DNA of 64,000 nucleotides from Bacteroidaceae bacterium HV4-6-C5C (GCA_007896885.1 VOIU01000017.1:1-64000), one strand, 5' to 3'; shown: positions 1-8,280, numbered from the stretch's first letter. The notes: generated by a model not told the origin, from the sequence alone. Numbers and translations are program-made.

Positions 1-317
1 GTAACGCCTACTGAATCGTGCATTAAAGTGAACGGGTATCACCGATTTAGCTGGGTGGGTATCATCCGTTTTTTCCAATAGTAGTACAAATATTGCAAAA
101 GACTCCCGAAAAGTAGGCAAAATTAAGTAGATTTAGTAAGTAGCTGTAAATTAGAGATAATTGCCTTATTCTGCCTCATTTTACAAACTGACCTCCCCCC
201 TAAAAAAGGGAAGCTGACAATGACTGTCCAAATTGATGGGGAGAAAAAGTAACAAAAAGCCTTAATGAACAAATTCGGAACCGATATTTTTGATTATTTT
301 TTTATTGACAGTCTACT
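1..317. other. Gene-free left edge; possible IS21-type terminal remnant at about 28-80
   Basis: No supported gene. Bases 28-80 hold two similar short units, each with GGGTATCA followed by CCG, spaced about 24 bases apart. This resembles the multiple terminal repeats of IS21-family insertion sequences, but no transposase is in view and the link is only suggestive. Bases 191-210 are C- and A-rich. Bases 221-256 are one copy of a 36-base imperfect direct repeat described separately. Confidence 0.3.
221..256 (+). repeat. 36-base imperfect direct repeat, copy A
   Basis: This matches 3793-3828 at 30 of 36 positions in the same orientation; the shared core is AAATTGATGG, then AGAAAAAGTAA. The two copies bracket the ATPase-HNH gene pair. 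Each copy also lies just past the 3' end of a minus-strand gene (the HNH gene here, the ADP-ribosyltransferase-like gene at the other copy), so a shared transcript-end element is an alternative to a cassette boundary. Confidence 0.6.
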
Positions 318-1322
318 TTATTGTATTTGCTTACTTGTTTTAGTGTCAATATTCAAAATCTCTTTTAATAAATCATGTTTAAGTTTACCAAATGGTCTAT
401 CAAGAAATTTATCAGAATCCATTTCTGTACCGAAAAGCATACGATATACATCATACTTTGTCATCTTTCGAGTACAGTCTTTTAATAGATTATCAAATAA
501 ATCTGATAGGTATCCGTCAGGATATGACTCTTTGAAATACATAATATCTAACACTTCCAGTTCTCCATGCATCGCATATATTTCATCTAATCTAAAAGCT
601 TTGATGGTTTTATCTTCTTTGCTATCTTTTTGTCGATTGATTTTAACTGTCCATTTAGGTTTCTTATCGATTGTTTTACTTGCTTTAAAGGTAAAATCAA
701 GCATTCTTCCTTCATCAACATAAGGATGTAAGTGATCTTCAAAACTGAGATCTACGCTACCTTTTACAGAACTGTTACAGATTGTACACGACGGTATAAG
801 ATTAAAAAGACTGATAGACAAAAGAGGGTACTTATCTTTTGGAAACCAATGGTCAAAAACAGGACGGGCAATACGTTCCTGTTTATTATTGCCATTACCT
901 TTTTCTACTGTGAAGATGTATTGCCTATTACAATATACGCAAGTCTTTCGTTCAATTTTCTTAGCCAACCAGAATGCACGACTTTTGGAAGAGTCATTGA
1001 AAACACCTTCATAATTGAATATTTTGAGAAGTAAATTTTTGCCTGGTTTGTTTGGAGCAATTAAAGCGTCTAACTGTTCCATCAGGTTATCATTCAAATT
1101 CTTTAAATCCACTGGTTCGGATATTAAAAGCTGCTCCAATATTGAAGCATTAGGATTGTCGGTATTCCAATTTGGCAACAGGATATTCTTGGCATCTGTT
1201 GATAGCTCTATATGGGCATTATTGGATTCTCTACCAGACTTTACTCGTCCTATGAGTCCTTGCAGTATTTTATTTTTATATTCATTCGACAAAGCAGCAG
1301 TCGGTTTCTTCAATACAAACAT
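318..1322 (-). CDS. HNH endonuclease, PtuB-like (Septu-type defence)
   Basis: Predicted cytoplasmic HNH nuclease of 334 residues. Two CxxC pairs (C128/C131 and C179/C182) would bind a structural zinc. The HNH core is D157-H158, N174 and H197/H199. The order CxxC, DH, N, CxxC, H is that of the HNH partner found beside Septu and retron-Ec78 ATPases. The first 120 residues and the last 130 match nothing I recognise, and the protein is longer than the PtuB proteins I know of. It starts only 3 bases after the ATPase stop, so the two are surely co-translated. The pairing implies that the ATPase licenses the nuclease to cut DNA during phage infection; that is inferred from the family. It could also be a distinct ATPase-HNH family. 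Confidence 0.72.
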   Translation of the reverse strand: MFVLKKPTAALSNEYKNKILQGLIGRVKSGRESNNAHIELSTDAKNILLPNWNTDNPNASILEQLLISEPVDLKNLNDNLMEQLDALIAPNKPGKNLLLKIFNYEGVFNDSSKSRAFWLAKKIERKTCVYCNRQYIFTVEKGNGNNKQERIARPVFDHWFPKDKYPLLSISLFNLIPSCTICNSSVKGSVDLSFEDHLHPYVDEGRMLDFTFKASKTIDKKPKWTVKINRQKDSKEDKTIKAFRLDEIYAMHGELEVLDIMYFKESYPDGYLSDLFDNLLKDCTRKMTKYDVYRMLFGTEMDSDKFLDRPFGKLKHDLLKEILNIDTKTSKQIQ

Positions 1323-1325
1323 GGT

Positions 1326-3653
1326 TTATTCATTTTCTAATTTTATTATTTCTTCCTTCAATTCAGCTATTCGTTGAGCTTTGATATCATCCTTATGTGT
1401 AGGAAATATATCAAGAAATTCTTCTAACAGAACCTTTCGTAAAACAGGCTCATCTATAAGATTAATACGCAAGAGTAGCTGTCTGTCAGATAGGTCTTTG
1501 CTAAAACATTCATAGCTAAATAAACGTTCTTTACTTTCTAGATTTGGATAAGTATATCGTTCAAGAAATTCGAATGCATCATCTTCTCCAATAAATGGGC
1601 AATGTGTGATATCTATTTCTTTTTGCAAAGCCCATTCATGAACTTTTAGACAGGCCATAATATGCCCGATTTCCCATTGTGCAAAATATCCTAACGATCC
1701 GTTGGATAAGAAAAAACTATCTTTAAGCATATCATGAATATTTGCACCGAAGGTTTTTAAATCTATTATATCTTCATTATTTTCTTTTCGAAGTGCAAGT
1801 ACATTACTCTTAGGTACGTCTGAAAGAACATATGGTGAATGTGTTATTAGCATTATACTAATTCCCTTAATATTCCCCAGATTCATTTCTCCAATACTGT
1901 CCAGCAAGAATTCTACAAATTGTTGTTGTAGTTCAGGGTGAAAATACAATTCAATCTCCTCCAGTATAATATTAACATTGGAGTATACTATACGTTCTGG
2001 ATTGTTTTTATCGTTTATTACAGAATTAAGGTTATCCAAATGATATAGTAATGAACTGATAGCATATATATGTTGACGTTCACCCGAACTCAAAGTTTCA
2101 AATGCGATTTTTATTTCAGGATTATTCTTTTCATGTAAATTTATACGCGTTTCTAAGAATGGTGGTGGCATAAGAGCACTTATCTCTACCGCACTCTTTA
2201 ATGGATCCGTTTCTACACCATCTTTATTAATAACTTTAGTGTACCAGTCAATACCAAGTTGATAAAAACCAATAGAATTTTCGGATTGTAGTAATATTAT
2301 CTTTCCATCGCTATCTTGCGTTTTAGCTTCGAGAGGATAAACATCATAAAGAAGATATGCCAATGTCTGTAATACTTTGCGGGTAATATGACACAAATCC
2401 TTTGCCTCTGCTTTAATCAACTCTCGGAGTAATCGGACATTATAGACATCGTCCATCATCTGATTCAATTTATAAAACTCCTCATGTTCTTTATATTGCT
2501 TTGAAATTTTAAGCGTTTTATACACAAGGTAGTCAATAGCAAGTGAATAGTATGGTTTGTCTCTAAATTTGGCCAGGTCACACTCCATCAATTCACCCCA
2601 AAATTTTGTTATATCATTCCGAAGATTAGCATATCCTTCTGGGGAGAGTTTAGACATTTCCAATCTCTTTTTCAGATAGATATAACCATAATCTAAATCC
2701 GGTTCGTATATATATGTTAAGCTCTCCGCTTGTAGATGGCCATTGATATTACGCAGATGGTCTTGCAATGCAAGAAGTGATATTAATCTTTCTTTTGCAA
2801 GATTATTCTCTTTATTTACATCAATATTTCCCTCTCGACGAAAAGGAGTTATAACAAGTGGAATTTGATAGCCATCGTTCTTGTGAAACAAGCCATGCAA
2901 CCAACATCGATCCTCACAATCAAAAATTTGATTTTCTTTCGAAGCGGCAATAAGTTGTTCTTTTTCGTTGGTATCATATTCTTGAGTAAAATCTAAGGTG
3001 TTATAAGCATAAAGAGAATGATTTGATACAAGCGTATAGAAAAAATTTGAATATATAGATTTCAATACAGCATTATCTAATTTACTTAGTATAGTATTAT
3101 TCAATTTATCATTATTGTTTTCATTGTCAAAAACAAGGTTTATCCGTTGATATCTATGTGAAGTACCCTCCAAACTATTTAATGAGAATTCATGCAGTAT
3201 TACACGACAATTTCTCACATTTAATTGAAAAATCTTATTATTCAGCATGTACCACATATCTCCATCTATTCCGTTGAGAAAATGTAATCGTTCTGCCGCA
3301 GGTCCCGTTTTGAATTCTCCAAATGTTGTTGCTGCCATATTATTAATAAGACGCATCATAAATTCTACAATACTGCTTTTTCCTGATCCATTCTGTCCAA
3401 CAATTGCACTTATTTGAATGTGTGGTCTATTATGCAAATTATCGGTAAAATGGTCATCAAACAACCGATTTTGCTCTACTCGCCAATCTTCAATTATCAC
3501 ATCATTTTCCAATATCTCGTAACCTTGCAGAAACTTATATATTGTTCCAGCATCCATTTTCCTTTTTCCTGTACTACTATCTGAATTACAACGAACAGCT
3601 ATTATTGCAAATGAGGTGTCTCGAGATGTAAGTGTCTGAATAGTGTTTTTCAT
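1326..3653 (-). CDS. ABC-type/AAA ATPase, PtuA-like (Septu-type defence)
   Basis: A 775-residue SMC/OLD-like ATPase without membrane segments. Visible motifs are Walker A GQNGSGKS at 86-93, an ABC signature LSSGE at 521-525, Walker B ending in EE at about 565-566, and a switch histidine in ITHSPYV near residue 605. About 430 residues separate Walker A from the signature, which gives a long insertion or coiled-coil arm. With the HNH gene 3 bases downstream this resembles PtuA-PtuB of Septu, though it is larger than usual PtuA. No reverse transcriptase lies in the operon, which argues against a retron version. The 188 bases upstream contain no clear promoter, so it may be read from the promoter near 5780. 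Alternative: an OLD-like or RloC-like ATPase family. Confidence 0.72.
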   Translation of the reverse strand: MKNTIQTLTSRDTSFAIIAVRCNSDSSTGKRKMDAGTIYKFLQGYEILENDVIIEDWRVEQNRLFDDHFTDNLHNRPHIQISAIVGQNGSGKSSIVEFMMRLINNMAATTFGEFKTGPAAERLHFLNGIDGDMWYMLNNKIFQLNVRNCRVILHEFSLNSLEGTSHRYQRINLVFDNENNNDKLNNTILSKLDNAVLKSIYSNFFYTLVSNHSLYAYNTLDFTQEYDTNEKEQLIAASKENQIFDCEDRCWLHGLFHKNDGYQIPLVITPFRREGNIDVNKENNLAKERLISLLALQDHLRNINGHLQAESLTYIYEPDLDYGYIYLKKRLEMSKLSPEGYANLRNDITKFWGELMECDLAKFRDKPYYSLAIDYLVYKTLKISKQYKEHEEFYKLNQMMDDVYNVRLLRELIKAEAKDLCHITRKVLQTLAYLLYDVYPLEAKTQDSDGKIILLQSENSIGFYQLGIDWYTKVINKDGVETDPLKSAVEISALMPPPFLETRINLHEKNNPEIKIAFETLSSGERQHIYAISSLLYHLDNLNSVINDKNNPERIVYSNVNIILEEIELYFHPELQQQFVEFLLDSIGEMNLGNIKGISIMLITHSPYVLSDVPKSNVLALRKENNEDIIDLKTFGANIHDMLKDSFFLSNGSLGYFAQWEIGHIMACLKVHEWALQKEIDITHCPFIGEDDAFEFLERYTYPNLESKERLFSYECFSKDLSDRQLLLRINLIDEPVLRKVLLEEFLDIFPTHKDDIKAQRIAELKEEIIKLENE

Positions 3654-3792
3654 TATTTTGTATGTTTAATATTCTTTGATAGAATAATTTTTTACTGTAT
3701 ATTTAGTATTTGTCTATTCGCTGATTTTAAGATATATCATTTTGCAAAAATGGCCTAAAATTATTTACTCTTTAAAACAGTATATTTTTCCA

Positions 3793-3828
3793 TGGCTATC
3801 TAAATTGATGGCAAGAAAAAGTAAAAAA
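3793..3828 (+). repeat. 36-base imperfect direct repeat, copy B
   Basis: Second copy of the repeat at 221-256 (30 of 36 positions identical). It lies in the 188-base gap between the ADP-ribosyltransferase-like gene and the ATPase gene, 14 bases past the former's stop codon on the minus strand. Confidence 0.6.
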
Positions 3829-3841
3829 TCCGATAACGGTT

Positions 3842-4549
3842 CTATATTAAATTCAAATTAGGTCTTTCTTCTTCCACTCCTTTAAATAATTCGACATTCC
3901 AAAAATCAGCTCTCGGAATCCGAGTTGATCTAAATTCATCCTGGTAATCATAAGGTAAAACTAACCATTCTTTATCCTCTATTGAATTTTCTATTGCTTC
4001 TTTACTCCCTGCATGATTAGGGTAATGATTAAGATATTCAACTGTATTTACCAAAATTATTTGGTGTACCTTATGCTTATTTTCACATATAGGACAAATT
4101 TGGTTTTGTAATTGAGGGGTTAATGCAATTCTATTTATAAAATTATTAGAATCTGTTTGCTTTAACGTTGGATTACAATTATATGAATAGAGAAACAGCC
4201 CATTTCCAATAGTATAAATATCTGCTGTATTTATAGTTAGAATAAATAAATATCTTGTTTCCTCATAGTCATTTGCACTTTTAAGAATTACATTGTTCTT
4301 ATCTGAACACCATTCTAACGCTTTACCACGAGATTCAGAAAAAGACAAAAAATCTGTGGCATCATAATATATTATCCCTTCACTATCTTTAGGCTTAATA
4401 TGATTAATAATTGTTTCAAGAAGCCCTATTCTCTCAATATTACGAGGGTCTTGATTTCCGCTAAATGCTTTTGAGCGCAACCCATTGCAACGATACAAAT
4501 ATGGTTTTGTGTACTCATTATATATTTTGTCACCTCTAAATAGAATCAT
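3842..4549 (-). CDS. Putative ADP-ribosyltransferase-like protein paired with SIR2
   Basis: A 235-residue soluble protein that I do not recognise as a named family. Its layout suggests an arginine-serine-glutamate type ADP-ribosyltransferase fold: FRG with R5 in the first strand, FLSFSES at 67-73 followed by a helix, and a late EWLVLP at 194-199 where the catalytic Glu strand is expected. A CPIC pair at 152-155 may bind metal with partners elsewhere. It starts 12 bases after the SIR2 gene stop, so the two form one transcription unit. Two proteins that both probably handle NAD+ side by side suggest a toxin/effector or defence module. The fold assignment is inference from sparse motifs, and enzymatic activity is unproven. 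Confidence 0.45.
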   Translation of the reverse strand: MILFRGDKIYNEYTKPYLYRCNGLRSKAFSGNQDPRNIERIGLLETIINHIKPKDSEGIIYYDATDFLSFSESRGKALEWCSDKNNVILKSANDYEETRYLFILTINTADIYTIGNGLFLYSYNCNPTLKQTDSNNFINRIALTPQLQNQICPICENKHKVHQIILVNTVEYLNHYPNHAGSKEAIENSIEDKEWLVLPYDYQDEFRSTRIPRADFWNVELFKGVEEERPNLNLI

Positions 4550-4561
4550 ATTGGTAATAAG

Positions 4562-5752
4562 TTATTGCTCTTTTCTTTTTGCTTCTTCTGCTTCTATCAA
4601 TGGATTATGCCATTGCCACAATTCATCTAAAGTTTTAAAATCTTGAGGAATAGGATTAGGCTGCCGGAATGCTTCTGATGGAGTCATTGGCTGATAAGCA
4701 GAAAAATAAGCCTCACTTGTTCTACGAGGATTCCAAGCCAAGGACGAATCAAAATAACTTGTTGCTATATCATAATGTGCACCACAAATAAATTTATCCC
4801 ATTTATTCCTCAATTCATCTTCTGGCGAAATATCGATAACTTCAAATTGTTCCATAACCCTATCATCGCCAGTTCCCCATGCATCGTTCAATAATGTTAC
4901 AGCCTCTACATCTGTAGCCGGTGCACCAAATCCGAATATAGTAGCCCTGACAGCTTTGTATTCTGGTGAAAGATGATCTTGTAAATATTCCCATTGAGTT
5001 TTAATAAACTCATCTTGTTGGTAGTTCTTTTGAGTTATGGGATATAATAATCTTGAAGCAACAAACTCTTGCATATTTTCAGGATTAAACATGCCTGCTG
5101 ACCCAAATCTTTTTCCTGTCGAATCCCAACCAATAGAAACATTCCCATGGAGAAAGAATATAGGCGACAAATCATCAGTGTATTTCCTGCACCTGCACCA
5201 TGCTTGATATAGAAACGGATCCCAATTGAATGTAGCGATAGCATCTTTAGACCTAAGTGATAAGACTAAATAATCATAAATCGTGGGTTCATCAGGTAAT
5301 TGCATGGAGCTGAAATATTCAAAGACTTTTCTTTCTATTTCTTTAATAATCTCTGAGTTTGGGTCATCATTATGAAGATTACTATACAATTGCTCAAAAT
5401 TTGTAGCTTTAAGATTATCGGGTACTCTATCTACAATATCCTGCAAACCAACAATTTCAATGAAATTATTCATTGAAGGTAATTTCTTGCCATTTTTCTC
5501 TGGGTTTTTGAGTGAAGAGGCAATACTTGCTCCAGCGCCTAATATTACAACGTGACCACCTCCACTATAGACTTGCTTAATACCTTCCTCTTTTGTCATA
5601 CCCATATTTTTAGTGCTTTTATTATCTGGTTCCATATTGTCTATTTTCTGTTTTTTATTAATAATAGCAGTAGATTGATCAGGAATGCCAGGCATATCCC
5701 TTTTACGATATCTTGGCATTGGACTTTTCTTCTTATGTCTCCACTTTCCCAT
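4562..5752 (-). CDS. SIR2-like NAD-binding protein
   Basis: SIR2-like domain protein, 396 residues from the start chosen here. Numbered from the more upstream Met at 5785, it shows GAGAS at 83-87 (NAD-binding loop), FNWDP at 186-190 and LHGN at 212-215 with the candidate catalytic His213. This is the pattern of SIR2-like proteins in anti-phage systems that degrade NAD+. The N-terminal 40 residues are very basic (KWRHKKK, PRYRKRD) and probably disordered or nucleic-acid binding. The start at 5752 is preferred because a perfect promoter has its -7 box at 5773-5780, inside the longer reading frame. It is the first gene of the four-gene block. NADase activity is inferred from the family. Confidence 0.7.
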   Translation of the reverse strand: MGKWRHKKKSPMPRYRKRDMPGIPDQSTAIINKKQKIDNMEPDNKSTKNMGMTKEEGIKQVYSGGGHVVILGAGASIASSLKNPEKNGKKLPSMNNFIEIVGLQDIVDRVPDNLKATNFEQLYSNLHNDDPNSEIIKEIERKVFEYFSSMQLPDEPTIYDYLVLSLRSKDAIATFNWDPFLYQAWCRCRKYTDDLSPIFFLHGNVSIGWDSTGKRFGSAGMFNPENMQEFVASRLLYPITQKNYQQDEFIKTQWEYLQDHLSPEYKAVRATIFGFGAPATDVEAVTLLNDAWGTGDDRVMEQFEVIDISPEDELRNKWDKFICGAHYDIATSYFDSSLAWNPRRTSEAYFSAYQPMTPSEAFRQPNPIPQDFKTLDELWQWHNPLIEAEEAKRKEQ

Positions 5753-5772
5753 AATATTAAATTTATTAATGC

Positions 5773-5803
5773 CAAAGCTACCCATAAAAAAACACCCGAC
5801 AAA
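5773..5803 (-). promoter_or_regulatory. Promoter of the SIR2-led operon
   Basis: On the minus strand TTTG (5803-5800), a 19-base spacer and TAGCTTTG (5780-5773) match the Bacteroides housekeeping promoter exactly. The -33 box sits in the loop of the terminator hairpin at 5786-5823. Transcription would begin near 5766, giving a leader of about 14 bases before the ATG at 5752. Confidence 0.65.
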
Positions 5804-5823
5804 ATATCTTGTCAGGTGTTTTT
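5786..5823. terminator. Bidirectional terminator hairpin
   Basis: AACACCCGACA (5791-5801) pairs with TGTCAGGTGTT (5810-5820) with one G-T wobble. T-runs follow on both strands. It would end transcripts of the decayed gene at 5842-6296 and overlaps the promoter of the SIR2 gene. Confidence 0.7.
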
Positions 5824-5841
5824 CAATAAGTTATAAACCCA

Positions 5842-6296
5842 TTATTTTTTCTGTGCGTTCAATCTTTCTTCCAGTCCGTCCCAGATATTGCCAGCAACAT
5901 CCTGTGATGTTGTCGGCTTATCAGGTTTTGAAGAAACACCTTCGTTATGGGTGTTTATATGGGTTCTGATATTCTCCGTTTTGGAAAAGGTATATAATTC
6001 CCCCGATTGCAGTAAAACCTCAATATGAGCCGCAAAAGTGATATAAAAGATATATCCACAAACGGAATAACTGCCTTTGATTCTTTTGAAATCTCACTTT
6101 CCGGCACTCCTACACATGGTGAAATACCAGCAAATTCTAAACGATTGTCTTTTACTTCAATACCGTGAAGTTCAATTACAGGCTGCAATAACATTACAAT
6201 TTCCGAGCGGGATTTCCCGCTACAACTTATTTTAGAAATTTGCTCCGATGTATCCATTCTTAAAATTTCAAAATCATTATACGAAAACAGGCGCAA
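5842..6296 (-). pseudogene. Frameshifted conserved protein of unknown function
   Basis: The minus strand encodes a sensible protein split over two frames. The 5' part begins at 6296 (MRLFSYNDFE) and reads through SGKSRSEIVMLLQPVIE to ISKESK. From about 6075-6085 the sensible reading shifts by one base and continues as GYIFYITFAAHIEVLLQSGE to a stop at 5842-5844, with C-terminus EERLNAQKK. The uninterrupted frame instead stops at 5955. Neither half has a catalytic motif I recognise. The switch could be a true frameshift or a sequencing error. It sits directly upstream of the terminator before the SIR2 operon and may be part of an older mobile-element module. Confidence 0.45.
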
Positions 6297-6316
6297 GAAT
6301 TACAAACACATCGGCT

Positions 6317-6511
6317 TTAGAGGCACAGCCAAGCGCCCGTCCACTGATAGCCCGTAATCTTACGCCCTTTCGATATATGATTTTGCACATATACACGAAT
6401 AGGCAAAAGAGAACTATCATATGCGGGTGGACTTTCATAAATTGGCTGTTTTCTAAAGCCCCTTATATGCTGTTCTTTCTTATTGCCAACACGTTGGATA
6501 TTATATACCAA
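6317..6511 (-). pseudogene. Small unidentified ORF, probably remnant
   Basis: A 64-residue minus-strand reading frame starting MVYNIQRVGNKKEQHIRGF, with no domain I recognise. It lies just upstream of the frameshifted gene at 5842-6296 in the same direction, so the two may be pieces of one former gene or operon. Its reality as a gene is uncertain. Confidence 0.25.
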
Positions 6512-6934
6512 CGGTCGTTTTGCAAAGATAAAGAAAACTTTTTATTCACATGCGCTTTAATTTTATTCTCCCTTTCATTTCTGATCACAACACATCATCT
6601 AGCAACCGCCACTTTTACAACTTGAACTCAAACAATACTAAATATAGTTTTCTATCATATTTACCCTCATGCTCTAATAAATTTCTGTATCCATTTATTC
6701 ATAGGAGATATAGACATGATTGTAACAGTGGGAGTAGTATGAGGGTAAGCCTTATACTCTCATACTCCGTTTAGGTAGTATACTCGTAATTATTTAATAA
6801 TAAAACAATTAAGCATATTTTCTCATTCTATATGTATCAGTCATATTGCCGTGATTTTTGCCAATAGTGTGCTTATTACCAATAACTGACCATCACTTTA
6901 TGTCAGACACATGGTTGGTTTGATTCAAACATAC

Positions 6935-7075
6935 GGTCTGTTGGAGGTCAACAGACAATCAGTTGGAAGAGAAGAAAGACAATTATTCGTGCCACTAGGC
7001 TGGCAAGACAATGCCTGTATAGTGGCACAAGATTGCCAATATGAAGGCACGGTTGTGCCAAGCGGTTGGCATAGC
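6935..7075. repeat. Nested hairpin repeats, GGTCTGTT and GCCAAT-GAAGGCACG types
   Basis: GTCTGTT (6936-6942) pairs with AACAGAC (6950-6956). Downstream, GTGCCACTA pairs with TAGTGGCAC, and TGCCAA with TTGGCA around an inner GGCAC/GTGCC. The same words recur in other gene-free spots: GGTCTGTT/AACAGACC at 26002-26075, and GCCAATnnGAAGGCACG near 45965-45982. This points to a dispersed family of intergenic hairpin elements. Confidence 0.5.
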
Positions 7076-7268
7076 TGTAAATAAGGAGTGTTATTGCAGG
7101 TACATGTAGCTTCCTGATTTAGATTGAAAGGAAGAAATATCCAATTAAAATAAAAGCACGATATATTAAGAGAAGAGGAAACGCCCTTTTATTTCAATGC
7201 ACAAAATTTAAAGAGCCTCTAAGTTCTTATTATTATTGATTTAATGAACAGGATAATAAGAAAAGCCG

Positions 7269-7276
7269 TACATTTG
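7269..7276 (+). promoter_or_regulatory. Candidate -7 promoter box for the lipoprotein gene
   Basis: TACATTTG fits the TAnnTTTG box, about 54 bases before the ATG at 7330. No good TTTG stands 19 bases upstream, so this is only a half match. Confidence 0.35.
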
Positions 7277-7329
7277 CAAGCACAACATAGCACAAATATA
7301 TTTTACAACGACTATATTCTTAATGATTT

Positions 7330-8007
7330 ATGAAAAAACTCGTTTATACAAAAATGAATAAAGCGATATTTATTGGCATATTAGTATTACTCCTCACAGG
7401 ATGTGCCAGCAATACTATGATAATTGATAGCCAAATAAAAGAGAGCATCTCACCCATCGGACTTTTTGTCTGTTCTTCCACTCAAATTCTAGATGAAAAG
7501 GATACTGCACATAGAGATTTTGTCATACAAAATTCATTTGATACTTTCGAAAGCCTCTTAGGAGAGAAATACAAAATAGTAAACTTGAACAATCTTGTTC
7601 AATACAAGAAGGCATTTAAAAAGCCATTTGGAGGCTTCTATATAAATGATAAGATGATTGGCGAATGCGCTAAAGAAAATAATTGCAAAACATATATGAT
7701 TGTATACTATGCCGAGACAGAAACAAATTTCAGTTTCATATTACCAGCTCCAGGACTTAACAAATCATTCTTGATCACAGCTATTGGAACTCCTCAAAAA
7801 AACAGTAGAGGTTTTGTGATGCACTCAAACTGCAGTTTATACGGTTGGCTAGTCAACACGGAAAAGAATAAGATAATCAAGCGTAGCCATTCTGCCCTTG
7901 AGCCTTATAAGAACTACATTAAAAATAACTCCGGAGGGTCTGATGCAACGAATTATGCTTCATTTTTATCTCAGATAACAAAAAACATGTTCTCCGGACT
8001 TAACTAA
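7330..8007 (+). CDS. Hypothetical lipoprotein
   Basis: A 225-residue protein with an SpII signal: basic start, hydrophobic IFIGILVLLL, then lipobox LLTGC with C25. A second in-frame Met at 7354 would still leave a good signal (Cys 17). The mature part has no domain I recognise; it is mixed alpha/beta with a loop around SFILPAPGLNKSF and conserved-looking Cys residues. It probably sits in the inner or outer membrane. A small two-helix membrane protein follows 60 bases later and may be co-expressed. Confidence 0.65.
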   Translation: MKKLVYTKMNKAIFIGILVLLLTGCASNTMIIDSQIKESISPIGLFVCSSTQILDEKDTAHRDFVIQNSFDTFESLLGEKYKIVNLNNLVQYKKAFKKPFGGFYINDKMIGECAKENNCKTYMIVYYAETETNFSFILPAPGLNKSFLITAIGTPQKNSRGFVMHSNCSLYGWLVNTEKNKIIKRSHSALEPYKNYIKNNSGGSDATNYASFLSQITKNMFSGLN

Positions 8008-8067
8008 CGTCCATTATCTGATCAGATTTTGAACAGTATGGATTAAAACTATTAGAGCAATATAAAA

Positions 8068-8280
8068 ATGATAGAAAGTATGGACAAAAAACTAGCTTGG
8101 GGATTGATAGCTATTGGAGCATCAATTATTTTGAAATATGTATCAGAATATGTACCCGAAGCCATGAACTCTATTGATCTTATTCGTGGCATACTCATTG
8201 GATTTGGTTTGGCACTGATTATCCGGATAGCGATAAAGAAAAGAAAAAAGAATTCTATTGACGACAAAACGATTTCATGA
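8068..8280 (+). CDS. Small two-helix membrane protein
   Basis: 70 residues with two predicted membrane helices, roughly 10-25 (WGLIAIGASIILKYV) and 41-56 (GILIGFGLALIIRIAI), followed by a lysine/arginine-rich tail that should stay in the cytoplasm. No family recognised. Its position 60 bases after the lipoprotein gene on the same strand suggests joint expression. Confidence 0.5.
   Translation: MIESMDKKLAWGLIAIGASIILKYVSEYVPEAMNSIDLIRGILIGFGLALIIRIAIKKRKKNSIDDKTIS

Larger units (their letters stand above)
6512..7329. other. Intergenic region rich in inverted repeats
   Basis: No gene supported. TTACCCTCAT at about 6660 is inverted as ATGAGGGTAA at about 6740. A cluster of nested hairpins fills 6935-7075 and is described separately. 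A promoter for the lipoprotein gene lies near 7269. Confidence 0.5.

Noticed and set aside
265-1377. Plus-strand reading frames opposite the HNH gene
   Set aside because: Low-complexity translations antisense to a gene with clear motifs and tight operon spacing.
318-3653. Retron with HNH/ATPase effectors
   Set aside because: No reverse transcriptase gene or msr/msd-like structured RNA lies in the block; the gap upstream of the ATPase is 188 bases.
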